Positions 16,851-25,921 of a stretch of DNA of 64,000 nucleotides are shown here, piece by piece. Every line of letters starts with the position of its first letter. Within the stretch, counting starts at the first letter, position 1. The notes beneath the pieces were generated by a model. It was given only the letters and a program-made list of their open reading frames with translations, was not told the origin of the DNA and ran no database searches. Position numbers and translations under genes: made by a program. The DNA comes from Mycobacteroides franklinii (GTDB lineage: Bacteria; Actinomycetota; Actinomycetes; Mycobacteriales; Mycobacteriaceae): NCBI RefSeq assembly GCF_002013895.1, contig NZ_MAFQ01000005.1, positions 310,001-374,000 of the forward strand. Reading direction: 5' to 3'.

Positions 16851-18833
16851 TCAACTCCAGATGCGTACGCGCTGATCGGCTTCCAGGAACAGCTCGTCGT
16901 CGGTGCTGAGCTCGAAGGCCCCGTAGAACGCGTCGATATTGCGCACCACGCCGTTGCACCGGAACTCCGGCGGTGAGTGAGGGTCGACGGAAAGGCGCCG
17001 GATAGCTTCGGCCTCACGGGCTTTGGTGCGCCAGACCTGCGCCCAGCCGTAGAAGACACGTTGCACACCGGTCAATCCGTCAATGACCGGCCCCGTGCCG
17101 CCGCCCAGCGAGATCTCGTACGCGAGCAGTGCGATGGACAGTCCACCCAGATCGCCGATGTTCTCGCCGACGGTGAAGGCGCCGTTGACATGCTGATCGG
17201 AGAGCTCGCGGGGGACGAATCCGTCGTACTGCTTGATCAACGCCTCGGTGCGCACCCCGAACTCGTCACGGTCGGTGTCGGTCCACCAGTTGACCAGATT
17301 GCCGTCGCCGTCGTACTTGGAACCTTGGTCGTCGAACCCGTGGCCAATCTCGTGCCCGATGACGGCTCCGATGCCTCCGTAGTTGGCGGCATCGTCGGCG
17401 TCCGCGTCAAAGAAAGGGGGCTGCAAAATGGCTGCGGGGAAGACGATTTCATTCATGCCGGGGTTGTAGTACGCGTTCACCGTCTGTGGGGTCATGAACC
17501 ATTCGTACCGATCGACCGGCCCGGCCAGCTTGGCCAAGCCCCGATCGCACTCGGCGGCGGTGGCGCGCCGGACATTCCCCAGTAGATCGTCACGACTGAT
17601 GGCGATCGTCGAGTAGTCGCGCCAGGTGGACGGGTAGCCGATCTTGGGCGTGAACTTATCGAGCTTCTGCAGGGCCCGTTCACGGGTCTCCGGGGTCATC
17701 CACTCCAGGTCGGTGATGCTGACCCGATACGCCTCGCGCAGGTTGTCGACGAGAACCTCCATGCGCGCCTTGGCATTCGGCGGAAAGTGTCGTGCCACGT
17801 AGAGCTGGCCCACGGCCTCGCCGAGTAGCGACTCGACCACCGCAACACCGCGTTTCCAGCGATCGCGAATCTGCTCGGTACCCGACAGCGTGCGTCCGTA
17901 GAAATCAAAGTTCTCGTTCACCAGCGGCTCGGTGAGGTACGCGGCACGGGCACAGATGAGCCGCCAGCTTGCCCACTGCTGCCAGTCACTCAGCGGCTCC
18001 GAAGCCCAGAGCTGTGCGAAGGTGGTCAGATAGTCGGGCTGTCGCACCACGAGTTCGGTGACCTGGCCGGTCGTCGCACCCAGCCCGGAAATCCATCCGT
18101 TCCAATCGAATCCGGGTGCGGTCTGCTCCAGGTCGGCGAACCTCAGCAGGTTGTAGCTCAGCTCGGCGTCCCGGCGCTTCACCACATCCCAGTGCGCCGC
18201 GGCAATCTTGGTTTCCAGCGCCACGATCCGCTCGGCGGTATCGGTGTGGTCGCCACCGCCGTACACCAACGCGAACATCGCGGCGATGTGCGTGCGGTAC
18301 GCGTCCCGTGTCGCCGCGTGCTGATCTTCGCGGTAATAGGACTCATCGGGCAGGCCAAGGCCGGACTGGCTGACGTGCAGGAGATAGCGCGAGGAATCCT
18401 TGGCGTCGGTATCCACGTAGCAGCCCACTCCGCTGCCCACCCCGGCACGCTGCAACGCACCCATGACCGCGGCTAAGGCGGTGACATCGGGAGCCGCGGC
18501 GATCAGGTCGAGCTCCTGGTGCAACGGCGCCAGACCCAGACCGGACACGGTCTCGGTGTCCATGAAGCTCGCGAACAGATCGCCGATCTTCTGTGACTCG
18601 GTACCCTCGGCGGCGCCCGAGTCGGCAGCCTCGATGATGATCTCGCGCACCTGCTCCTCGGCGCGGTCGAACAGCGTCCGGAACGCGCCATCGACGGCGC
18701 GGTCGGCCGGAATGGCATATTCGGCGAGCCAGCGCCCGTTGACGTGGCCGAACAGGTCATCCTGGGGGCGGATGGATTCGTCACGATGGCTCAGGTCGAT
18801 ACCGGATTTTGGCAGCACGGATTCTGTCGTCAC
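16851..18833 (-). CDS. zmp1: Zinc metalloprotease Zmp1 (M13/neprilysin family)
   Basis: A 660-aa M13 peptidase. Zinc motif VIGHEIGHGFDD (HEIGH at 494-498), ENIGDLGG with the third ligand near 557, and NAYYNPGMNE (substrate binding, 453-462). Size and sequence match M. tuberculosis Zmp1 (Rv0198c), a protease implicated in inflammasome evasion. GTG 18833 is chosen because VTTESVLPKSGIDLSH aligns with the known N-terminus; the longer frame runs into the divergent gene. No signal peptide is evident. Confidence 0.93.
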   Translation of the reverse strand: MTTESVLPKSGIDLSHRDESIRPQDDLFGHVNGRWLAEYAIPADRAVDGAFRTLFDRAEEQVREIIIEAADSGAAEGTESQKIGDLFASFMDTETVSGLGLAPLHQELDLIAAAPDVTALAAVMGALQRAGVGSGVGCYVDTDAKDSSRYLLHVSQSGLGLPDESYYREDQHAATRDAYRTHIAAMFALVYGGGDHTDTAERIVALETKIAAAHWDVVKRRDAELSYNLLRFADLEQTAPGFDWNGWISGLGATTGQVTELVVRQPDYLTTFAQLWASEPLSDWQQWASWRLICARAAYLTEPLVNENFDFYGRTLSGTEQIRDRWKRGVAVVESLLGEAVGQLYVARHFPPNAKARMEVLVDNLREAYRVSITDLEWMTPETRERALQKLDKFTPKIGYPSTWRDYSTIAISRDDLLGNVRRATAAECDRGLAKLAGPVDRYEWFMTPQTVNAYYNPGMNEIVFPAAILQPPFFDADADDAANYGGIGAVIGHEIGHGFDDQGSKYDGDGNLVNWWTDTDRDEFGVRTEALIKQYDGFVPRELSDQHVNGAFTVGENIGDLGGLSIALLAYEISLGGGTGPVIDGLTGVQRVFYGWAQVWRTKAREAEAIRRLSVDPHSPPEFRCNGVVRNIDAFYGAFELSTDDELFLEADQRVRIWS

Positions 18834-18856
18834 CCGTCCATGGTGGCACGGGTCGC

Positions 18857-18862
18857 TAGGGT
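18857..18862 (+). promoter_or_regulatory. -10 element for leaderless Rv0199-like transcript
   Basis: TAGGGT ends 7 nt before GTG 18870, in the 36-bp divergent gap with zmp1. Confidence 0.45.
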
Positions 18863-18869
18863 GAGGCCC

Positions 18870-19442
18870 GTGAGCAAAGACGACCCGGCATCCGGCCTTG
18901 GCAGTGGAGAGGCACCCGTCTTCTCCCGGTACGGGGTGCTGTCCGCGGTCCTCGGCGTGACCGCGGTTGTCGCCCTGGTGCTTTCGGTGCTCATCGGCGC
19001 CGGACATCACAGCCAGGTGGCACGCGACCGTTACGACGCCCGCGTGCTCGACACTGCTGTGACCTGGGTGAACACCCTGATCAATATGAAAAAGAGCAAT
19101 CTCGATTCCAGTGTGCAGACGCTACAGGACGGCACGGTTGGTCGGCTCAGTGACCACCTGGGGGAGATGCTCGCGGGCGTTGTGAAGCTCGCGCGAACGG
19201 TCGATGCCGATGCGGCCGGCGAGATCGACTCGGTGGCCATCGAACGAGGGCAGGCGCGACCCATTCCGGATGAGGATGTCGGCCTGCCGTCCGTGGAGCG
19301 GCTGGACCGCGTCATGGTGGTGGCAACCTCGGTGACGCGCGATGCCAACGCTGCCCCCAAGGTCAATCAGTGGCATATGCGCCTTGCGGTGTCGAAGGTC
19401 GGAGACCAGCTGTTGATCTCCGGTCTGGAGCTGCTGCGATGA
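18870..19442 (+). CDS. Mce-associated membrane protein (Rv0199-like)
   Basis: A 190-aa single-pass protein: short cytosolic N-terminus, one membrane helix (YGVLSAVLGVTAVVALVLSV, ~residues 20-40) and an extracytoplasmic domain. By position and shape it matches Rv0199, a member of the Mce-associated (Mas-like) family that may stabilise Mce complexes. The ATGA of its stop codon is the first ATG of the repeat array. The second family member lies directly after the array. Confidence 0.75.
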   Translation: MSKDDPASGLGSGEAPVFSRYGVLSAVLGVTAVVALVLSVLIGAGHHSQVARDRYDARVLDTAVTWVNTLINMKKSNLDSSVQTLQDGTVGRLSDHLGEMLAGVVKLARTVDADAAGEIDSVAIERGQARPIPDEDVGLPSVERLDRVMVVATSVTRDANAAPKVNQWHMRLAVSKVGDQLLISGLELLR

Positions 19443-19602
19443 GCCGCTTGCGCGAAGAGCGTGATTTTCCGATGAGCCGCTTGCGCGAAGAGCGTGATTT
19501 TCCGATGAGCCGCTTGCGCGAAGAGCGTGATTTTCTGATGAGCCGCTTGCGCGAAGAGCGTGATTTTCTGATGAGCCGCTTGCGCGAAGAGCGTGATTTC
19601 CG
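19439..19602 (+). repeat. Five-unit 33-bp tandem repeat array
   Basis: Units begin at ATG 19439, 19472, 19505, 19538 and 19571. The first four are 33 bp and the fifth is 32 bp because one T is missing. Units are identical except for the last two bases of each unit (CCG or CTG). The conserved core includes GAGCCGCTTGCGCGAAGAG. The array sits exactly between two membrane protein genes. The next ATG (19603), which starts the following gene, shares ATGAGCCG with the repeat. It is a probable variable-number locus. Confidence 0.95.
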
Positions 19603-19606
19603 ATGA
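19439..19606 (+). CDS. Putative 55-codon repeat peptide, ATGA-coupled at both ends
   Basis: The array reads as five copies of MSRLREERDF separated by P or L and ends in FR-stop. The first ATG overlaps the upstream TGA (ATGA) and the terminal TGA overlaps the downstream ATG (ATGA), because the last unit is one base short. Every unit also carries its own ATG. The peptide would be highly charged (Arg/Glu) and probably helical. No homologue is recognised. It may be expressed by translational coupling, or simply be a translatable spacer that keeps the operon coupled. Confidence 0.4.
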   Translation: MSRLREERDFPMSRLREERDFPMSRLREERDFLMSRLREERDFLMSRLREERDFR

Positions 19607-20316
19607 GCCGGAATATGTTGCGGGTCATCGTCTTCGACCTGCTGGCGCCGCTGGTGACGGCGCTGGCGATCGTGGCGTTGGGCGTGATACTGCGCTGGCC
19701 CGTCTGGTGGGTGGTGGTGTGCACGGCATCCTGTCTGCTCATCGCCCAAGGTATGGCGGTGAATGCCTATCTGGCCCGGCGGGATTCGGTGACCGTCGGC
19801 ACCGACGACGACGGGCCGGCGCTGCGGGCCGGAATTGTCGCTCTGGCCACGGCCTCAGTGCTGGCGGTGGCGGCGGTGGGGTACCGGCATTGGACAGTGC
19901 CCGACCGGGAGGGCAACGCGGACCGGGTTGCCGTGACCGATGTTGCCGCGACAGTGGCTGAGGCGGTCGTGAACTTCACCCCGGGCAGCCCGGAGACCTA
20001 CCTGCGCAAGGCCACCGAGCACATGACCGAGGCGCAGGGGCAGTCCTTTACCCGTGATTTCGACCGGGCGACCGCCGACCTGAAATCCAGAGGAATATCG
20101 CAGCAGGGCGAGATCATCTCGGTGGGCATTGAGGCTCTCGGCCCCGAAGACGCGGTGTCGGCCGCCCTGGTGCGGCGCACCAGCGTCGCCGCCAAGACAC
20201 AGCCCGAGCAGTCGGTGCTTGCGCTGCGGCTGACGCTCACCAAACGCGACGGCCGCTGGCTGGTGGACAATATCGCGCCGATCGATCGGATTGGTGCCCA
20301 GACGCCGAAGAACTAA
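19603..20316 (+). CDS. Mce-associated membrane protein (Rv0200-like)
   Basis: A 237-aa protein with two or three N-terminal membrane helices (VIVFDLLAPLVTALAIVALGV; WPVWWVVVCTASCLLIAQG; AGIVALATASVLAVAAVGY) and an extracytoplasmic domain similar in layout to the preceding protein. Matches Rv0200 by position. It starts at the ATG that ends the repeat array. The stop overlaps the convergent CoA-binding protein stop by three bases (CTAA). Confidence 0.75.
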   Translation: MSRNMLRVIVFDLLAPLVTALAIVALGVILRWPVWWVVVCTASCLLIAQGMAVNAYLARRDSVTVGTDDDGPALRAGIVALATASVLAVAAVGYRHWTVPDREGNADRVAVTDVAATVAEAVVNFTPGSPETYLRKATEHMTEAQGQSFTRDFDRATADLKSRGISQQGEIISVGIEALGPEDAVSAALVRRTSVAAKTQPEQSVLALRLTLTKRDGRWLVDNIAPIDRIGAQTPKN

Positions 20317-20732
20317 CGCGAACGGATGCGCGCGAATTCGATTTCGGTACAACGATCCATGACCACCTGCAGTCCGGCATCGGTCGCTGCGTTGGCGGCG
20401 TCGATATCGATGAGGTCGAGCTGAAACCACAGTGTGCGGGCGCCGATGTCGATGGCTTCTTGGGCTATGGCTGCCAGCTCCTCGCGACGGCGGAAAACGT
20501 CAACCACATCGGGTGCCTCCGGCAGCGCCGCAAGACTGGGGTAGACCGTCACGCCGTCGAGCTCGGAGATGGTGGGATTGACGAGGAAGATTCGGTAGGG
20601 GCTGTGTGCGGCCAGATAGCGGTAGACACCGTGGCTTGGCCGATCTGGGTTGGCCGAAATCCCCACAATGGCAATGCTCTTGGTCTCCCGCAGAATCCGG
20701 GCGATGGTCGCGTCATCGGGGGCGGTCCACAT
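20313..20732 (-). CDS. CoA-binding (YccU-like) protein
   Basis: A 139-aa single-domain Rossmann protein with IAIVGISANPDRPSHGVYRYL near the N-terminus and VDVFRRREEL, typical of the CoA_binding family (YccU/succinyl-CoA-synthetase-like fold). ATG 20732 has AGGAAAGGAA upstream and gives a compact family-length protein; the upstream extension is not domain-like. Function unknown; related proteins bind CoA or nucleotides. Confidence 0.85.
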   Translation of the reverse strand: MWTAPDDATIARILRETKSIAIVGISANPDRPSHGVYRYLAAHSPYRIFLVNPTISELDGVTVYPSLAALPEAPDVVDVFRRREELAAIAQEAIDIGARTLWFQLDLIDIDAANAATDAGLQVVMDRCTEIEFARIRSR

Positions 20733-20774
20733 GGTGGTTCCTTTCCTGTCATCCGCAGCACATCGAAAACTCGA

Positions 20775-20804
20775 GTGACAGGCGTCTGGCTGGCACGGTA
20801 GACA
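20775..20804 (+). promoter_or_regulatory. Promoter of eis, leaderless
   Basis: -35 GTGACA (20775-20780), an 18-bp spacer and -10 TAGACA (20799-20804) place the transcription start at or next to GTG 20812. An A-tract (GAAAAC, 20765-20770) precedes the -35. WhiB7-dependent promoters have an AT-rich block just before the -35, but here it is short and displaced, so WhiB7 control is only possible. Confidence 0.5.
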
Positions 20805-20811
20805 TGGGTAC

Positions 20812-22047
20812 GTGTCTGAGCTGACCCTACGCACCATTGCCGATGAGGATGACTACGAGTCGTACCTGAGCTTCGCGTACTCCGTATTCCTGCAGGACCC
20901 GCAGAAGGACGAGATGGAGGCCAGCCGAAAGTTCACCGAGCTGGACCGGATGATCGGTTTCCACAATGGCGGCAAGTGGGTGGCGACGGCGGGGGCGTAC
21001 AGCCGGCACGTGGTGTTGCCGGGCGGGGCCGTCGTGCCGGTGGCCGCTATCACCGCGGTCACGGTCTCGCCTACGCATCGTCGCCGGGGGCTGTTGACCA
21101 CCATGATGCGTCACCAACTGGCGGACATCCGTTCGCGCGGTGAGGCCATCGCCATGCTTTACGCCTCAGAAGCATTGATCTACGGCCGATTTGGCTACGG
21201 GGTCGCGACGGAGGCCGCCGAGTTGTCCGGGCAGGTACGCGAGCTGGCATTCCGTTCCACCGTGGATCTGGGTGACGGCACGCTGGAAGAGGTGGACGCC
21301 GAGACCTTCCTGGCATCGGCCCCTGCGGTTTACGACGCTGCCGTCTCCGCGTTACCGGGTCAGATGTCGCGGACACCGGAGTGGTGGGCGATGTGGACGT
21401 TGGATAACGAGGAACGACAAAAGGAATCAGGCAAGATCCGCTTCGTTCTGCACTACGAATCAGACGGAACTGTCAGCGGATTCGCCATCTACCGGCCAAA
21501 GCCCGGGTGGGGCGATGCGGGCCCCAACGCCGAGCTGCATGTGCAAGAGGTGCTGGGCACCAACCCACGGGCCTACGCCCGAACGTGGCGCTATCTGCTG
21601 GATATGGATCTGGTCCGCAAGATCAAATATCACGGTGCCTCGGTACACGAGGAGCTGCGTTATCTGGTGGCCAACCATCCGTCACTGGAATGCACGGTGA
21701 GCGATGCGATCCAAGTGCGATTGGTCGACATTGCGCGGGCACTGTCACAGCGGCGGTACGCCGCGGACGTGGATGTGGTGCTGGAGGTGACCGACGAGTT
21801 CCTTCCGGAGAACTCGGGACGCTACCGGTTGCGCGGCGGTCTGGACGATGCCCGCTGTGAAATCACCACGGATGACGCAGATATCGCGTTGTCCGTGCGC
21901 GATCTCGGGTCCGTCTATATGGGCGGGGTGAGCCTGCAGGCGCTGGCCAGCGCCGGCTTGGTCACCGAACTGCGGACAGGCGCAGTGCAACGGGCCGCCA
22001 TCGCCTTTGGCTGGCCCGTTGCACCCAGTGCGCCCGACGACTTCTAG
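20812..22047 (+). CDS. eis: Eis-family N-acetyltransferase
   Basis: A 411-aa GNAT of the Eis type with an N-terminal GNAT domain (AITAVTVSPTHRRRGLLTTM is the acetyl-CoA loop), a second GNAT-like domain (~160-290) and a C-terminal sterol-carrier-like domain (~300-411). Eis enzymes acetylate amines of aminoglycosides and other substrates and form hexamers. From its position between the CD225 gene and the Rv0199/Rv0200 pair I infer it corresponds to M. abscessus Eis2, which confers aminoglycoside/capreomycin resistance; this rests on recalled synteny. The C-terminal carboxylate (DDF) could act as catalytic base as in other Eis proteins. Confidence 0.85.
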   Translation: MSELTLRTIADEDDYESYLSFAYSVFLQDPQKDEMEASRKFTELDRMIGFHNGGKWVATAGAYSRHVVLPGGAVVPVAAITAVTVSPTHRRRGLLTTMMRHQLADIRSRGEAIAMLYASEALIYGRFGYGVATEAAELSGQVRELAFRSTVDLGDGTLEEVDAETFLASAPAVYDAAVSALPGQMSRTPEWWAMWTLDNEERQKESGKIRFVLHYESDGTVSGFAIYRPKPGWGDAGPNAELHVQEVLGTNPRAYARTWRYLLDMDLVRKIKYHGASVHEELRYLVANHPSLECTVSDAIQVRLVDIARALSQRRYAADVDVVLEVTDEFLPENSGRYRLRGGLDDARCEITTDDADIALSVRDLGSVYMGGVSLQALASAGLVTELRTGAVQRAAIAFGWPVAPSAPDDF

Positions 22048-22494
22048 CTAGTTGTCGTGACCGGGACGGCCCATCGGGCCGCCGGGGCCGTTCCATCCGC
22101 CGTCGTCCCATGGACGGTGCCCGCCGCCGTGGTGTCCCCAGCCGCCGCCACCATGTGTGTGCCACCAAATGGCGCATGCGATGCGCAGGGTGATGAACAG
22201 GAACAGCAGCACCAGGCCGGTGAGCAGGGCGATCTTGCCGAGCAGCTTGGCGCGGTCCGAGGATTCCTGGGCGCGGTCGTACTGGCCGGTGAGCCAGTAC
22301 TGGGTGACATTCAGCGCGTTGGTGAACGCGCTGAAAGCCAACGGCCAGAAGAAGATAACGGAGGCCACCGCCCAGCCGACATTGGTGGGCGGAGGTTTCG
22401 GCGGCCCCGCCGGGCTAGTCGGTGCGGGTGGGGGCGTGTAAGTGGGCGTCGTGATGGCGCCAGTGGGTTCGTCGGACTTCGTCTCGTCGCTCAT
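22048..22494 (-). CDS. CD225/dispanin-like small membrane protein
   Basis: A 148-aa protein with a proline-rich cytosolic N-terminus (PTYTPPPAPTSPAGPPKPPP), a CD225-like hairpin (VGWAVASVIFFWPLAFSAF, then a YDRAQESSDRAK loop), a second helix (IALLTGLVLLFLFITLRI), and a C-terminal tail rich in Gly, His and Trp (HTHGGGGWGHHGGGH). The tail could bind metal. Function unknown. It ends adjacent to the eis stop codon. Confidence 0.7.
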   Translation of the reverse strand: MSDETKSDEPTGAITTPTYTPPPAPTSPAGPPKPPPTNVGWAVASVIFFWPLAFSAFTNALNVTQYWLTGQYDRAQESSDRAKLLGKIALLTGLVLLFLFITLRIACAIWWHTHGGGGWGHHGGGHRPWDDGGWNGPGGPMGRPGHDN

Positions 22495-22607
22495 GGCACC
22501 GAGGTTAGGCCGATTTCAGGTGGCCTGCCATAACGATCGGGATGCTCCCAGGGAACTGGCACTGGGTACGCAGGTACCCGGATGTAACCGCCTGATCTAC
22601 CCGCTGG

Positions 22608-23138
22608 TCATCCGCGGGGGCGGGTACGCCCGAACCGGCGGGCTACCCGTCGCATCCGGACCAGCATCGCGACCGACGGGTCGCTGCTACCCGCGAGATA
22701 CGCGGACAGTTCGTTACCTGAAACGCCTATGCGCGAGGCAAACTCGGCCTCACGCAGACCGGAGGCCTCGAACAGCAGGTTGATCTCGTTGGCGGCTTCG
22801 CGGCGCTCGGCTTCGGCAAGGTCGTCGCGGGCGCGGGTGAGAATCTCCTGCAGCGCGGTCGAAATGCCGTAGAGCTCATCGGCACCCACGACTTCCTCGA
22901 TCTGACGCGCGGTTCGCCCAAATGGATCGCGCTTGAGCGCGTGCACAATCGCTTGCCAGTCGGATAGGTCGCCGCTTTGCAGGGCGTCGAGAATCTCGTG
23001 GGTGGTCCAATGAGTGACTGGTTTGTCGCCGCGTCCGGGAGGGTCGGGCTGCGTGGAACCGGAGTCGATGGCGCCGGAACCCGAAGGCTCTTCGGGCACT
23101 TCGGGGGAGACGGCTGGCGCGTCGCTCGTGACCGTCAC
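22608..23138 (-). CDS. Rv0201c-like protein with C-terminal helix-turn-helix
   Basis: A 176-aa protein of unknown function. The start GTG 23138 overlaps the mmpL11 stop (GTGA), indicating co-translation with mmpL11. The N-terminal ~40 residues are acidic and low in complexity; the middle is helical; ASRIGVSGNELSAYLAGSSD and following VAMLVRMRRVA look like a small XRE-type HTH. Matches Rv0201c by position after mmpL11. A DNA-binding role is possible but not shown. Confidence 0.65.
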   Translation of the reverse strand: MTVTSDAPAVSPEVPEEPSGSGAIDSGSTQPDPPGRGDKPVTHWTTHEILDALQSGDLSDWQAIVHALKRDPFGRTARQIEEVVGADELYGISTALQEILTRARDDLAEAERREAANEINLLFEASGLREAEFASRIGVSGNELSAYLAGSSDPSVAMLVRMRRVARRFGRTRPRG

Positions 23139-25921
23139 CTCGCATCCTCCAACATCGCCACCGCCACCGACAGGCACTGCCTGCGCACCGTGGCGCACTC
23201 CATCGCACCATCACCGGGCTTCGGGTCAGCGAGCCGGCGCACCAGCTGGCTGGAAACCCACCTCTGATTGGACTGTACACAGTAATGCTGATCGATCCCG
23301 GCGAGGACCTTTGCCGCCGTCCGCGGCTCCATCATCGAAGCGAGCCGGGCGAACTCGGTGTAATCGCGTTCGGCGTTGCGGCGCATCAACAACAGCCCCT
23401 GCATGCGCAGGGCTTCGGCGTCGGTGGGCACCACGCAGTTCTGCCCTGTCGGCAGTTTCACCTGCGTGATTTCCACCGGAGTGAGCCGCGAGAGGGGGCC
23501 GGGCATCTTGACCGTGTCGGTGTCCGCTCCGTTTTTGCCGGCTTGCAACGCTTCCAGGGCCACAGTCAAGTTGTCACGCCAGCGGTCGGCGAGCACCGAC
23601 TGCGTGTCGGGTGCGGTCACCGTGCCGCCGTCGGCGAGGCGCTTGAGTCGAGCGGCCGATACCGCGATGGCGTGGTAATCGATACGCGGTTCCTCGAAGC
23701 CGGATCCCTGAAGTCGCAGCGCGCTCTCGGTGTGGGGGCCGGGAAGCTCGTCGACACATGGCGTTTCGAAGTCCACGTTCGGAAGTACGCGGTCCAGCCA
23801 ACCGGGCAGCCACCAGTTGCGCTTGTTGAACATCGCCATCAACGCAGGTACCAGCACCAGGCGTACGACCGTCGCGTCGACGGCAATAGCCACCGCGCAT
23901 GCGACGCCCAGCTGTGCCACCAATGGCATTCCGACGAAGGCGAATCCGATGAACACCGCGATCATGATCAGTGCGGCGCTGGTGATGGTGCGTGCGCTGG
24001 TGCGGACCCCATAGGAGACGGCGTCGCCGCAATCTCCCGTGCGCAGATACCGCTCACGCACCCGTGCCAGCAAGAAGATCTCGTAATCCATGGTGAGACC
24101 GAAGGTCAGCGCCAACGCCAAAGGCGGGATACTGCTGTCGATATTGGCCTTGTGGAAGCCCAGGAATTCCAGCCATCCCCACTGGAAGACGATCACCAGG
24201 CTGCCGTAGGCAGCGGCGACCGACAGCACCGTCATGACCACGCCCTTGAGCGCCAGCACCGGTGAACGCAGTGTGGCCAGCAGCATCACGAATGCCAGCA
24301 CGCAGACAAAGGCGAACACCCCCAGCAGCGAGTGTTCGACGCGGGCGTCGTAGTCGAACAGCAATGCCGTAGGCCCGCCCACGTTGATATCGGCACCCGA
24401 ATCTTTGAGCGCATCGGGCACATTCGTGCGCAGCCAATTGACGGTGTCGCGCGCCGCGTTCGCCTCGGGGTCCACCGATAGCACTGCCGAGATCAGCGCG
24501 TCATGTCCGTTGGTGGAGAAGGACGCGTCGGAAACCCGCGCGATATTGGGAGCGTGCGCGATGGTTTCCTTGGCGGTCTCGAGCGCCGCCGCGTTGTCCG
24601 GGTTGCTGGGGTTGTCCTTGAACGTCAGCAGTACCTGCACCGGCCCGAGCGCACCCGGACCCATCGCGACCGCTGCAGCGTCGATTCCCCGGCGGATCTC
24701 GTGCGACGAATCGAACTGACGCAGCATGCTATTGGAGACATGCATCTGCAGACTCGGTGCCGCGAGCACCAGCAGGAGAACCGATGCACCCAACGCGGAG
24801 AGCCATGGTCGGCGCATCACCTGCTGGGTCCACTTGCGCCAGAACGGAATCGAATGCTTGCGCAACGGTGAAATACGAAGGAAGCGGGACTGGTTCGCGG
24901 CCGCCTTGCCGAAGATGGCCAGCATTGCGGGCATCAGCGTGGTGGAGGTAAGGACTGCGATGGCGACGACGATGATGGCGCCGGAGGCCATCGATGCCAG
25001 TGCGGGAGTGCCGATCAGATAGATACCTGCGAGGGCGGCGATCACCGTCAATCCGGAGAATGTGACGGTGAGGCCCGAGGTGGCCATGGCGCCTGCGATG
25101 GCCTCCTGCCGATTCTTCCCGGAGTTCAGCTCCTCGCGGTACCGCATCAGGATGAAAAGGGAATAGTCCACCGCCACAGCGAGGCCGATCATGGTTACCG
25201 TTGGCAGGGCGAACACCGAGATGGTGGTGATGTTCGACAGCCCGAGGACGATTGCCACGCTCAACGCCACCGTGCACACACCCAACAACAAGGGCAGCGA
25301 GGCCGCGGCAAGGGACCCGAACGCCGCGATCAGCACGATGAGGATGACCGGGATGTTCCACTTCTCGGCCTTCTTGATGTCACCTGCGATCTGTTCGGTC
25401 ATCGCGGCACCCAGCGCACCCTGGCCGATCACATACAGCGATACCCGGCCCCCGGCGATCTGGCCGGGCTGGCCGCCCTGCACCCCTATTTTCTTGCGGA
25501 GGCTCTTGGCGATATCGGTGGCGCCGGTGTTATCGAAGCCGATCCGCAGGGTGACGACGAACGGGCGGTCGGGTTGCGGGGTGAGCTGTGGGGGGATCGG
25601 CTCGACCGAAACCTGCGGAATCTGGGCCGCCACCTGCTTGAGATAGTCGACGGCGGCCGTCATATCTGCGACCGTCGCATCGGGACGGGGCGCGGCGACC
25701 AGTGCCAGCGGGGAGGCCCCATGTTCCCGGAATCCGGTCTCCATCGCGTCATGCACTTTCAGCGATTGCGATCCGGCAACCTCGAAACCGCCGCCGGTGA
25801 GTTTCTCGCCCTTGCCCGCCACCAGTCCTACCGCGGCGACAATAAGAATCAGCCAGACAGCGACGGTCAACCATCGGTACCTACGGAGGTAGTCGCTGGT
25901 GCGCATCATGACTGACTGCAC
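23135..25921 (-). CDS. mmpL11: MmpL11 RND-family lipid transporter
   Basis: A 928-aa inner-membrane transporter with an N-terminal helix, a first periplasmic domain, five helices including the AVDYSLFILMRYREEL motif, a second periplasmic domain, five more helices with TMDYEIFLLARVRERY, and a cytosolic C-terminus. GTG 25921 has AGGA 8 nt upstream; MMRTSDYLRRYRW from ATG 25909 is also plausible. MmpL11 exports monomeromycolyl diacylglycerol and wax esters in M. smegmatis and is linked to haem uptake with Rv0203 in M. tuberculosis; the hemophore-like gene is adjacent here. Operon with the Rv0201c-like gene. Confidence 0.95.
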   Translation of the reverse strand: MQSVMMRTSDYLRRYRWLTVAVWLILIVAAVGLVAGKGEKLTGGGFEVAGSQSLKVHDAMETGFREHGASPLALVAAPRPDATVADMTAAVDYLKQVAAQIPQVSVEPIPPQLTPQPDRPFVVTLRIGFDNTGATDIAKSLRKKIGVQGGQPGQIAGGRVSLYVIGQGALGAAMTEQIAGDIKKAEKWNIPVILIVLIAAFGSLAAASLPLLLGVCTVALSVAIVLGLSNITTISVFALPTVTMIGLAVAVDYSLFILMRYREELNSGKNRQEAIAGAMATSGLTVTFSGLTVIAALAGIYLIGTPALASMASGAIIVVAIAVLTSTTLMPAMLAIFGKAAANQSRFLRISPLRKHSIPFWRKWTQQVMRRPWLSALGASVLLLVLAAPSLQMHVSNSMLRQFDSSHEIRRGIDAAAVAMGPGALGPVQVLLTFKDNPSNPDNAAALETAKETIAHAPNIARVSDASFSTNGHDALISAVLSVDPEANAARDTVNWLRTNVPDALKDSGADINVGGPTALLFDYDARVEHSLLGVFAFVCVLAFVMLLATLRSPVLALKGVVMTVLSVAAAYGSLVIVFQWGWLEFLGFHKANIDSSIPPLALALTFGLTMDYEIFLLARVRERYLRTGDCGDAVSYGVRTSARTITSAALIMIAVFIGFAFVGMPLVAQLGVACAVAIAVDATVVRLVLVPALMAMFNKRNWWLPGWLDRVLPNVDFETPCVDELPGPHTESALRLQGSGFEEPRIDYHAIAVSAARLKRLADGGTVTAPDTQSVLADRWRDNLTVALEALQAGKNGADTDTVKMPGPLSRLTPVEITQVKLPTGQNCVVPTDAEALRMQGLLLMRRNAERDYTEFARLASMMEPRTAAKVLAGIDQHYCVQSNQRWVSSQLVRRLADPKPGDGAMECATVRRQCLSVAVAMLEDAR

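Noticed and set aside
19439..19602. CRISPR array
   Set aside because: The units are directly adjacent 33-bp repeats without spacers, and no cas genes are nearby.
19122..19742. Minus-strand frame with NHALRASGSSE repeats
   Set aside because: It runs antisense through two well-supported membrane protein genes. The repeated peptide reflects the DNA repeat; I used it only to link the array with the ilvD insertion.
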